A DNA stretch of 64,000 nt from Aureispira sp. CCB-E. Its GTDB lineage: Bacteria > Bacteroidota > Bacteroidia > Chitinophagales > Saprospiraceae. Each line of letters begins with the position of its first letter. Position 1 is the stretch's first letter. Under the pieces are notes generated by a model. That model was not told the origin of the DNA. It was given only the letters and a program-made list of their open reading frames with translations, and did not search any database. The translations under genes were made by a program, and so were the position numbers. The DNA lies in NCBI RefSeq assembly GCF_031326345.1, contig NZ_CP133671.1, positions 2,356,001-2,420,000 on the forward strand, given 5' to 3'. This document shows positions 29,402-37,451 of this stretch, piece after piece.

Positions 29402-31693
29402 TTGAAAGTAGACTATGGAATATATTTAGGACATAACTCAGCCTCTATCGCTAGAATGGAGGCAGGGAGTCCTATTGTTTTAAAGAGTGATACTTTAAAG
29501 GATTCTATTCCTATGTGTGTGTATTTCAATAAAAAAGGAGGTGTACAAGTGGGGGATTCTGCTTATAATGCTCTAAAGATGGAGCAAGTTAGGTCAATTA
29601 AAACTTCCAGTGGTTCTAGAAATAATGCTTTTGTTGAATTTACTCGAACATTAGGAACAGATAAGAAGTATTATAGCTCTCATGCTGACAAAGAATTTAG
29701 ATCTGAAGAGTTATTAGCAGAGGTTATTAAGAAATTATGTTCTTTTGATTCTTCTATGAAGATTAATGCTGCTTTTTTAACTATACCTGCTGCATTTAAA
29801 ATTAATCAAATTGCTGCTGTAAAAAGAGCTGGGCGATTAGCAGGGCTTAAACAAGTAGAGATTATTCAAGAACCTGTTGCTGCTGCAATTACATATGGGC
29901 TTAACTCGAAAAGTAAAAATGGATTCTGGTTAGTATTTGATTTTGGAGGAGGGACTTTTGATTCAGCTTTACTAAAAGTTGAGGATGGGATCCAAAAAGT
30001 AGTTGATTCTGAAGGAGATAATCATTTAGGTGGGAAAAATTTAGATTTTGCAATAGTAGATAATCTTATTATTCCTCATATTGAAGATAATTATTCTATA
30101 GAATATATATTAGGTGATTCTTCAAAGAGAGTGGAATATAGAAACTCGCTAAAGTTCTTTGCTGAAGAAATTAAAAACAATCTTTCATTTAATAAGGAAT
30201 ATAGTATATATGTCGATCCTGGAGATTGTGGAGAAGATGATGATGGAGCAGAAATTGAAATTGATTTAGTTGTTTCTCAAGATCAACTAGAAAAAGTTTT
30301 AAGACCTATTTTTCAAAAAGCTATCAATTGTAGTTTGGAATTACTTGAAAGGAATAATCTTAAAGGATTTGCACTTGATACATTGGTGTTAGTTGGAGAA
30401 GAGACTTATTCTCCTATCTTAAGAAAGATGTTAAGAGAACAAATTTGTGAACCAGATTCAAGTATTGATCCTACAACAGCTATTGCAAAGGGAGCAGCAT
30501 TGTATGCTTCTACAATTGATTTAAATCAAGAAATAGTCGAAAGAAGCAAAATGGATTCAAAAATTCAGTTAGAAGTTAGTTGTGAATCAACATCTGTAGA
30601 AACTGAAGAGTTTGTGACTATAAAAATTTTAGAAGATGAAACTCAAGTTGTAATCCCTGAAATAATCTATGCTGAAATTATAAGGGGAGATAATGCTTGG
30701 ACAAGTGGAAAAATAGAGATTAATACAATTGGAGAGGTGTTAGAAGTTCAACTGAAAGAGGAGGATACAAATATCTTTGGTATTACACTTTTTGATGATA
30801 AAGGCAATCTCTTAGATTGTGAGCCAAGTAGTTTTACAATAATACAAGGTATTAGAGTAACAGATTCCATGAATACGTTACCATATAATATTGGAATTGA
30901 AATTAAAGATAAAAATTTTGGGAAAGATATATTTTCTACAATACGAGGTCTAGAAAAAAACAAGTCATTGCCTGTTTTGGGAGTGTTAAGTGGATTAAAA
31001 ACTCAATATCCGATACGACCAGGTGTAGAATCTGATATTTTTAAAATTGGCTTGTATCAAGGAGAACATGATGCAGATGGAGCTAGGGCTATTTTAAGTC
31101 ATTATACATGTAGCGTTAGAATTACAGGAAAAGATATACCAACTCTCTTGCCAAAAGGAAGTGAAGTGGATTTGACAATTTCAATTAATAGTTCTCAAGA
31201 AATGGTTGTACAGGTTTATTTCCCTTATTTGAATTATTCAACTGAGGCTGAGGTGTCCTTGATGACAAATCAAAAATTAGAAACAAGTTGGTTAGCTAAT
31301 GAGATTAAAAAAGCAAAATTAGAACTTAGTTATTTGAAAAAATATCATTCTGACTCAAAATTATCTGAATTAGAATTAGAACTGTTTGATATTGAGGATA
31401 AGTTCAATAAAAACTTGAACGATGTTGATAATAAGCAAGAAGTTTTGAGGTTACTAAGAAAAGTAATTAAAGAAATAGATAATCATTTTAATAGTAGTGA
31501 TAAAAATATATTGACATCAATAGAAATGGTGGAAGACTTATTATTCCAATTGGCAGAGGACGGATATCTGAGCAGTTCTGAGTTTCAAAAATATTTTGAG
31601 CAAATATACGAGATGAAATCAAAAGAGAATATTAGCATAGACACACTTTTATCTATACATGATACTTTAAAGCAGTATGAACAAAAAAAATAA
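29402..31693 (+). CDS. Degenerate Hsp70 paralogue, probably defective in ATP binding
   Basis: This 763-aa protein is a close tandem copy of the Hsp70 before it, but key nucleotide contacts are altered. The phosphate-1 loop DLGTTNSA has become YLGHNSA, one residue shorter, and the adenosine loop VGGPT has become VGEET; the phosphate-2 loop FDFGGGTFDSA is kept. No ATG is in reach, so the start is the TTG at 29402, 17 bases after the upstream stop. The C-terminus overlaps the kinase-AAA gene by 17 bases. The pattern suggests a pseudo-chaperone that binds its active sister or a client without cycling. The change is visible; the loss of ATPase activity is inference. Confidence 0.85.
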   Translation: MKVDYGIYLGHNSASIARMEAGSPIVLKSDTLKDSIPMCVYFNKKGGVQVGDSAYNALKMEQVRSIKTSSGSRNNAFVEFTRTLGTDKKYYSSHADKEFRSEELLAEVIKKLCSFDSSMKINAAFLTIPAAFKINQIAAVKRAGRLAGLKQVEIIQEPVAAAITYGLNSKSKNGFWLVFDFGGGTFDSALLKVEDGIQKVVDSEGDNHLGGKNLDFAIVDNLIIPHIEDNYSIEYILGDSSKRVEYRNSLKFFAEEIKNNLSFNKEYSIYVDPGDCGEDDDGAEIEIDLVVSQDQLEKVLRPIFQKAINCSLELLERNNLKGFALDTLVLVGEETYSPILRKMLREQICEPDSSIDPTTAIAKGAALYASTIDLNQEIVERSKMDSKIQLEVSCESTSVETEEFVTIKILEDETQVVIPEIIYAEIIRGDNAWTSGKIEINTIGEVLEVQLKEEDTNIFGITLFDDKGNLLDCEPSSFTIIQGIRVTDSMNTLPYNIGIEIKDKNFGKDIFSTIRGLEKNKSLPVLGVLSGLKTQYPIRPGVESDIFKIGLYQGEHDADGARAILSHYTCSVRITGKDIPTLLPKGSEVDLTISINSSQEMVVQVYFPYLNYSTEAEVSLMTNQKLETSWLANEIKKAKLELSYLKKYHSDSKLSELELELFDIEDKFNKNLNDVDNKQEVLRLLRKVIKEIDNHFNSSDKNILTSIEMVEDLLFQLAEDGYLSSSEFQKYFEQIYEMKSKENISIDTLLSIHDTLKQYEQKK

Positions 31694-33425
31694 AGGCATA
31701 TTACCCAAGGGATATATTCTCAACTCAAAGTATACAATTAACTTCTTTCTTAAGAAAGGGGATTACGCAGAGAGTTATAGAGTCAAAGATGATGCAGATA
31801 AAATGAAGTTTCTAAAGCTTATTGCTTTTGCTAATCTTCATCGTACGCAGTATAATTCAGATGGAAACATTTTGGAAATAGAAATTGCCAAAAATATTAA
31901 TCATTCAAGTTTAATTAAGTATTGTGAAGATGGAGAAATAGCCTATGAAGGGCAAAAGTATGCCTATTTAGTTTTAGATTTTATTAGTGGTGAGACTGTA
32001 GCAGATAAGATGAGTAGAGAGGAAACTTTAAATCAATATGAAGCTAAGGATATTATTATTGATGTTTTGGAAGGGTTAGATTACTTACATACTCAAAATA
32101 CTCCAATCATTCATAATGAAATTACGAACTTGAATGTGATGATGGATTTATCTCAAAACATTCCAAAAGCGAAAGTTATAGATTTTGGTTATGCAAGGTT
32201 TTTAAGTCAATCAACTAAGGATTTTTATACTGAGGGGTTAAATCCTTTTTACATGTCTCCAGAGTCCTTCAATAATGTATTTTCTGTTCGTAGTGATATA
32301 TTTTCAGTTGGGGCTCTTTACTATCACATGTTGGTTGGTCTTCCTCCTTGGTTTGTTGAGATGTCAAATTATAAGTCTGACAAAGAAAAATTAGCCGAAC
32401 TAATTGATGTTGAACGAAAGAAAAAACTTAGAATATCTGACCCTGACATTAAAGTTGATGAATACACGTTTAAAGTTATTCAAAAGGCTTTAGCTCCAAA
32501 AGCAGAGAATAGATTTAAGTCTGCAAAAGAGTTTCTCCAAGCTCTAAATGGAGAGTATGATTTTGAAAGTACACCAATAGCTACTCAGAAAAAAGAAAAA
32601 ATAGCTGTTAAAAAGGAAGTTCAAGCGGGGAAAGGATTTTCTGCAATTGCAGGGATGCAAGAGCTTAAAGATATGATAACATTGGATATCATAGATGCCT
32701 TGAATGATCGAGAACGATATGAAGAATATGGATTGACTATACCAAATGGTATGTTACTGTATGGACCACCTGGATGTGGTAAAACTTTCTTTGCTGAAAA
32801 AATGGCAGAAGAAATAGGATTTAACTTTTTTCAAATTAAACCTTCAGATATTCAAAGCAAATGGGTAAATGCTAGTCAAGAGAACATAAAGCAACTATTT
32901 GATGAGGCTAGAGAGAATGCCCCTAGCATCATCTTTATTGATGAATTAGATGCTTTAGTTCCTAATAGAGATGATTCAGGAGTCCATCATATGAATTCAT
33001 CAGTAGTCAATGAATTTTTAGCTCAAATGAATAATTGTGGAGAAGATGGTTTGTTTGTTGTTGGGGCCACCAATCGACCTAATTCTATTGATCCTGCAAT
33101 TTTAAGAGCAGGACGCTTAGATAAGGTTATTTATTTGCCTCCTCCCGATTTAGAGGCAAGAAGACTTATGTTTAAGTTACACTTAGAGAAGCGACCAATT
33201 GAAGTAGGGTTTGATTATTTGGCATTAGCAAATGCTACTGAAAACTTTGTATCAAGTGATATTAAGTTTTTGTGTGATGAGGGAGCAAGAACAGCTCTTA
33301 AACGAAAATCAAGAATTTCTAAGGAGATTATGTTGAATGTTATTAGAAAAAATAAGCCATCCATTTCGCTTTCAGAATTGAAGAATTATGAAGTGATGAA
33401 GGAAAGATGGAAAGTTAAGAAATAA
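31677..33425 (+). CDS. Probable pseudokinase fused to CDC48/FtsH-type AAA+ ATPase
   Basis: This 582-aa protein begins with a Ser/Thr kinase fold: Lys in KFLKLI, DFGYAR (about residue 168) and SPE in place of APE. The catalytic HRDLKPxN segment reads HNEITNLN (about 145-152), so the base Asp is Glu and the Lys is Thr, and the glycine loop is KKGDYAES. Phosphotransfer is therefore doubtful. After a basic linker near 310 comes a complete AAA+ module: Walker A GPPGCGKTFF (about 363), Walker B IIFIDELDAL, and the second region of homology ATNRPNSIDPAILRAGRLD. The kinase part could sense or dock a partner and the AAA+ part would remodel it. It overlaps the second Hsp70 gene and precedes the TerB-like gene by 12 bases. 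Confidence 0.88.
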   Translation: MNKKNKGILPKGYILNSKYTINFFLKKGDYAESYRVKDDADKMKFLKLIAFANLHRTQYNSDGNILEIEIAKNINHSSLIKYCEDGEIAYEGQKYAYLVLDFISGETVADKMSREETLNQYEAKDIIIDVLEGLDYLHTQNTPIIHNEITNLNVMMDLSQNIPKAKVIDFGYARFLSQSTKDFYTEGLNPFYMSPESFNNVFSVRSDIFSVGALYYHMLVGLPPWFVEMSNYKSDKEKLAELIDVERKKKLRISDPDIKVDEYTFKVIQKALAPKAENRFKSAKEFLQALNGEYDFESTPIATQKKEKIAVKKEVQAGKGFSAIAGMQELKDMITLDIIDALNDRERYEEYGLTIPNGMLLYGPPGCGKTFFAEKMAEEIGFNFFQIKPSDIQSKWVNASQENIKQLFDEARENAPSIIFIDELDALVPNRDDSGVHHMNSSVVNEFLAQMNNCGEDGLFVVGATNRPNSIDPAILRAGRLDKVIYLPPPDLEARRLMFKLHLEKRPIEVGFDYLALANATENFVSSDIKFLCDEGARTALKRKSRISKEIMLNVIRKNKPSISLSELKNYEVMKERWKVKK

Positions 33426-33437
33426 AAAACTATAATT

Positions 33438-33977
33438 ATGGAAAAGCTATCATTTGAAAATTTACTACTAAAAACAGCATTTTGCTGTATGGCTTGTGAT
33501 GGAGATATAGATCAAAAAGAAGTAGAATATATTAAAGCATTGTCTAATGGGACAAAGGTGTTTGGAGAAGGGAATGTTACAGAAAGAATGAATTCCTTGA
33601 GAGAGGAGATTAATAATGATGGTCATCAATTCCTTAGAAGCTTTTTTATAGAGTTAAATGGAGCATCTTTGTCAGAAGAGGAAGAAATGAAAGTTGTTGA
33701 AGTTGCAATTGATACGATTAAGGCTGATAATGAAATTGAGTATAGTGAAGTTAAGTTCTTTAAAATTATTCGTTCAAAACTCAATATTTCTAATGATAAG
33801 ATTTTAGCAGATCATCCTGACTTTGAAGAATATCTTGAGCAAGATATCATTAGTACTTCATATTTGTTGAAGCTGCAAGATAGTTATTTTAATTCTCAAG
33901 CTTTGCCTAAGTTCGAGCCTATTCAGGCTATTGATGAAAAAACATTAAAAGATCTTGAAAACAATAAAGGCGAATAG
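33438..33977 (+). CDS. TerB-like protein
   Basis: This 179-aa all-helical protein has the TerB pattern of two repeats with acidic residues: MACDGDIDQKEVEYI near residue 18 and IKADNEIEYSEVKFFKII near 93. TerB folds bind metal and are found at the inner face of membranes in stress and phage-defence systems such as Ter gene clusters and Shango. It follows the kinase-AAA gene by 12 bases and is the last intact gene of the operon. A role that links the AAA+ and chaperone proteins to the membrane or a metal signal is inference. Confidence 0.75.
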   Translation: MEKLSFENLLLKTAFCCMACDGDIDQKEVEYIKALSNGTKVFGEGNVTERMNSLREEINNDGHQFLRSFFIELNGASLSEEEEMKVVEVAIDTIKADNEIEYSEVKFFKIIRSKLNISNDKILADHPDFEEYLEQDIISTSYLLKLQDSYFNSQALPKFEPIQAIDEKTLKDLENNKGE

Positions 33978-34014
33978 ATTTCTATAATCTCCTATCCCCT
34001 TTCAATATTTATCT

Positions 34015-34320
34015 ATGGAGAAACCAATTAAGATTTTCTTGGCTTGTATTCTTTTTGTTTGTTTATTAAAAATGCCTTATGGTTTTTATCAATTAGTTCG
34101 AGTTGCTGCATTAATAGGGGTTGCTATTCTAGCTTATATTGAGAGTCAAGCAGGAAAGATGGAAATGGTGAGATTGTATTTAGGGTTAGCTTTACTTTTT
34201 CAACCCCTTCTATAAAATTGCTTTAGGGAGAGAGAGTTATGGAATATAGTTGATGTTATGGTTGGGATAGGATTACTTGTGACCCTTGTTATTGATAATA
34301 ATAAAACATCTAATAGTTAG
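34015..34320 (+). pseudogene. Small membrane protein gene (DUF6804-like), frameshifted
   Basis: The first 66 codons (34015-34215) encode two hydrophobic helices (IFLACILFVCLL and AALIGVAILAYI) and then stop at a TAA. Removing one base near 34200 would read NPFYKIALGRE (about 34202-34234), and removing AG from the following AGAGAG run would restore the first frame, which stays open to 34320 as ELWNIVDVMVGIGLLVTLVI. The order NPF, LGR, LWNIVD and a last hydrophobic helix is what I recall of the DUF6804 family. Two indels that sum to three bases suggest decay, or a sequencing fault. The 66-aa form could still be made. Confidence 0.5.
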
Positions 34321-34383
34321 TCTAGGTTAGAAATAATTTATACCTTAAATCATAGAAAGAACGAGTTTACTGAATCATTGAAT

Positions 34384-36147
34384 ATGTCTTTTAAAAAATA
34401 CTTTAATTTTGCTAATTTAAGATTAGCATGGGAAAGGATGCTAAGATGGACTGATCCAACCGTCAAAGATTATTGGGGAATAAAAGTATTTGAGTCTAAT
34501 TTGGATCAAAAGCTTAATCAATTATCTCAAAAATTGATTAATGGTGAATATGCACCTATTCGACCTCAAAAGTTCTATGTACCTAAGCCTTCAGGCACAC
34601 AAAGAACAAAAACAAAACTGATGGTCCAGGATGCTCTCGTTTACCAAGCAATAGTCAATATTATTGCTTATGAGTCCTACGAAAAATTATCTGAATATGA
34701 CTATTGTGTATTTGGTAATGTATTAAATGAAGAAGTAGAGGAGGGAGTAGAACTACTTAGCAGTGTCGATTCAGAAAAAACTCCAACTTTTTTCTTTTTT
34801 AAATCTTATCCAAATCTTTATAATGATTTTGCAACTTTTGTGAATACCATAATTGTTGAGGATGAAATCAGGTTTAAGCTAGAGACAGATATAACAGGTT
34901 TTTTTGATACCATTCCTCACTTTAGATTATTGTCAAAGTTAAGCGATGAATATTCTGTTGAGGATGAAATTCTTGAGTTGTTGTCCGATTGTCTAGATTG
35001 TTGGTCAGGAACCAGAGAGCAAGAAACATTTGATATAGGAATCCCCCAAGGTCCTGATCCTTCATTCTTCCTTGCAAATATTATTCTTCATGATTTAGAT
35101 GTCCTCATGGAAGAAAAAGGTGTAGATGGTTATTGTAGATATATGGATGACATTAGAATCTATGATAATGATACTAATAATCTCTTTTCTGCAATGATAG
35201 AAATAGATAAGTATCTTAAAGGTTATGCATTATCTCTCAACTCAAGTAAAACTCAAATAAAAGAAATCTTAGATAAAGACTCTGATGATTCAATTATAGA
35301 TTTTCATGTTGATTATGAGAGTGCAGATATGGAAGTGTCAAAAATCTTAGATAAGCTTTATAAAGAGCATGGTCTTGAGGATAAGTTTAGTCACCAAGCA
35401 AAACGAACTACAAAAAATAAGAAAATCACTTATGAAGAAGTTAGTGGGAAAGAGAATATTATAAAGTTTTGGAAAGAGGAGTTAAGCTTTGTTGAAAATA
35501 GATTTCCAATTTTTATAGATAATAACTCTCAAGGGCAGCTAGAACTGATTGCAACTAAGTCAAATGTGGAAAGAAAATTCCTCGATCTTGCTTTTAAGTA
35601 TAGAATAGCTTTGCAAAATTTGAAGTCTCTAATAAATGTGGAAGAAACAGAATCTAATGGAGAGACTCCTAGTTTAATGTCATTGGTAAAGATTGAGGAT
35701 ATTGAGTCTTATGAGAATACTTTAAAATACTGGCTGTTTCTCCTTAACCAATATCCATGGAGAGCTTATCATTATTGTATGGTTTTAAATGAGTTCCCTA
35801 CTGATGAAAACTTAAAAAAAGGATTATTTAAATTGATTGAAACATTTCAGTTCTATGAATGGACTGTACATCATTTGTTTCTAACACTATCAATATCTCA
35901 AAAATTTGAAGAGACTGAATTAGATGCCTTAATCGATAGTATTTCAAGGTATACAGATTATGGGAAAGTTGGTCTATACAAGCTCTTAATATATCACTGT
36001 GAGACTGAACTGCTTAATAGTAAGTTATACTCCTTATTACAAAAAGAGCCTAACAAATATTTAAAAAAGGAACTTATCGACTTTTTTATAGAAAAAAGGT
36101 CAGGAAATTTTGATTCAAATGACTTGTTTAAATCCTTTGGTCTATGA
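34384..36147 (+). CDS. Reverse transcriptase of the defence (UG/Abi-like) class
   Basis: The protein is 587 aa from the ATG at 34384; a TTG two codons upstream is less likely. The palm motifs are complete: motif A KLETDITGFFDTIPH, motif B GIPQGPDPSFFLANIIL, motif C YMDD within CRYMDDIRIYD, and motif D LSLNSSKTQI. The last 250 residues are helical and resemble the alpha-repeat ends of Abi-type and other unknown-group reverse transcriptases. It has no maturase or HNH domain, so it is not a group II intron protein, and no retron partner is seen. It overlaps the HEPN-like gene by 4 bases. AbiA carries a reverse transcriptase and a HEPN domain in one protein, so this pair may be a split counterpart. 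Confidence 0.88.
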   Translation: MSFKKYFNFANLRLAWERMLRWTDPTVKDYWGIKVFESNLDQKLNQLSQKLINGEYAPIRPQKFYVPKPSGTQRTKTKLMVQDALVYQAIVNIIAYESYEKLSEYDYCVFGNVLNEEVEEGVELLSSVDSEKTPTFFFFKSYPNLYNDFATFVNTIIVEDEIRFKLETDITGFFDTIPHFRLLSKLSDEYSVEDEILELLSDCLDCWSGTREQETFDIGIPQGPDPSFFLANIILHDLDVLMEEKGVDGYCRYMDDIRIYDNDTNNLFSAMIEIDKYLKGYALSLNSSKTQIKEILDKDSDDSIIDFHVDYESADMEVSKILDKLYKEHGLEDKFSHQAKRTTKNKKITYEEVSGKENIIKFWKEELSFVENRFPIFIDNNSQGQLELIATKSNVERKFLDLAFKYRIALQNLKSLINVEETESNGETPSLMSLVKIEDIESYENTLKYWLFLLNQYPWRAYHYCMVLNEFPTDENLKKGLFKLIETFQFYEWTVHHLFLTLSISQKFEETELDALIDSISRYTDYGKVGLYKLLIYHCETELLNSKLYSLLQKEPNKYLKKELIDFFIEKRSGNFDSNDLFKSFGL

Positions 36148-36779
36148 GTTTTAAAGATAAGAAAGATAAAAAATTTCTCTCAAGCTCTGATTTAGGAGTT
36201 AGCGAAGAGGAGTTAAATGAGTTGTTGAGACGCATAAATGCTCTTAAAAAAATAAAGGATTGTCTCGAGTATTTATATGAGGACATAATTCAAGTTCAAG
36301 CTCTGGGTTTTTCATTTAAATGTTCTTTATCAACTAGCGAGTATATACATGCAAACAATTATGCATGCAGTTGTTTGAACCTGGGATTGAGTTGTAGAAA
36401 TGTTCTTGATAATGATGCAAAAGATTGGATTTCAAATGCAATAATCTGTTTTGATACTTTAATAGTTCACTATATCTCTAGTGTTCGAAAGGAAGTTATT
36501 TATAGTCAAACAGGAAAACTAAAGGAGAGAGATAGTTACTTCCACCTAGAAAGTAAAGGAGGGAATTTAGCTACGATTGGAAGTTGTTTTAATGCTGTTT
36601 ATCAGTTTAGGTCTCAATTGGCACATCCTAGATATAAAAACAATACGAATGGTTTTAGGACTATAATTCCAACTTCTAATAAAGTGAAGAAGCAAGCATT
36701 GCAAGGCTCGATTCAGCTTTTAAAAAGGGGATTGAAGTTGTTATTAAATGAATACAAGAGTTCTTACCCAAACTGTTAA
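36144..36779 (+). CDS. HEPN-like protein, candidate RNase partner of the reverse transcriptase
   Basis: This 211-aa helical protein contains RSQLAH (Arg156 and His161), which fits the Rx4-6H catalytic motif of HEPN ribonucleases, in a C-terminal helix after a polar segment, as in that fold. The rest (for example SCLNLGLSCRNVLDNDAKDW) is not recognised. The ATG overlaps the stop of the reverse transcriptase gene, so both are made together, and the HD-domain gene follows after 12 bases. A growth-stopping RNase controlled by the reverse transcriptase is plausible. One short motif supports the HEPN call, so it is moderate. Confidence 0.6.
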   Translation: MSFKDKKDKKFLSSSDLGVSEEELNELLRRINALKKIKDCLEYLYEDIIQVQALGFSFKCSLSTSEYIHANNYACSCLNLGLSCRNVLDNDAKDWISNAIICFDTLIVHYISSVRKEVIYSQTGKLKERDSYFHLESKGGNLATIGSCFNAVYQFRSQLAHPRYKNNTNGFRTIIPTSNKVKKQALQGSIQLLKRGLKLLLNEYKSSYPNC

Positions 36780-36791
36780 ACTTTTACTTTG

Positions 36792-37451
36792 ATGATGAAA
36801 GATAAGTTGAATTCGCCTTTTGCTGTTATCTCAAAAATTGAATCTGTAAATACTAGCTTTAAGGTCTTGTATGATAAACAAATAAGGCACTATAAGCTAA
36901 GAGAACATACCTACCTCGTCCTAAGCGAGTTCTTTAAATATTTTAATGCCTTTCCTTTACCTCTAGAAGAAAAAAAAGGGAGAGCTTGGTTTAAGTATTT
37001 ATTGGCATTACATGATATCGGAAAAGCTATTTCTAGTGGAGGTGATATTATTGAAGATAAGTATATATATACGAAAGAATTAGTTAATCAGATTGCATCA
37101 AGTTTAAATATCGAAAATGAGCTAGAATTAATATTAGCTTTATTAGAGTTTGACTCCTTAGGAGAATATTTTAGAGGAAAGGCAAATCTAAATTCTACAG
37201 TAAGAACTATTGAACAACAATCATCGAAGGCTAAGGTTAATTTAGAAGATTATTTTCGACTAAAGTTTATTTATTACCAATGTGACCTAGCTTCTTATAC
37301 AGAAGACGCTGGGGGAATAAAGTTTCTAGAGTATCTTTTTGAATACGATGGAGGCAATAAAAAGATTAACTCAAATGAGCAAAGAATTGGCTTTTCAAAG
37401 AAGTATGAAAAATCGTTGGGGCAACTTGAGAGAAAGCTTGGGTTACAATAG
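36792..37451 (+). CDS. HD-domain phosphohydrolase-like protein
   Basis: This 219-aa protein shows the spaced residues of the HD superfamily: a His in LREHTYLVLSE, the HD pair in LLALHDIGKAIS (near residue 74) and a late Asp in YYQCDLASY. Members hydrolyse phosphate esters of nucleotides or remove pyrophosphate; the substrate here cannot be told. Two adjacent ATG codons (36792 and 36795) both fit; a TTG at 36789 is possible but poorer. It is third in the cassette with the reverse transcriptase and HEPN-like genes and meets the leftward DarT-like gene tail to tail with a 9-base overlap. Confidence 0.65.
   Translation: MMKDKLNSPFAVISKIESVNTSFKVLYDKQIRHYKLREHTYLVLSEFFKYFNAFPLPLEEKKGRAWFKYLLALHDIGKAISSGGDIIEDKYIYTKELVNQIASSLNIENELELILALLEFDSLGEYFRGKANLNSTVRTIEQQSSKAKVNLEDYFRLKFIYYQCDLASYTEDAGGIKFLEYLFEYDGGNKKINSNEQRIGFSKKYEKSLGQLERKLGLQ

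Noticed and set aside
26841-31693. The two Hsp70 genes as the housekeeping dnaK heat-shock locus
   Set aside because: No grpE or HPD-containing dnaJ is present, both proteins are much longer than DnaK, and one has altered ATP loops.
34384-36147. Reverse transcriptase as a group II intron protein, retron or diversity-generating element
   Set aside because: No maturase or HNH domain, no retron partner and no variable or template repeat pair was found.
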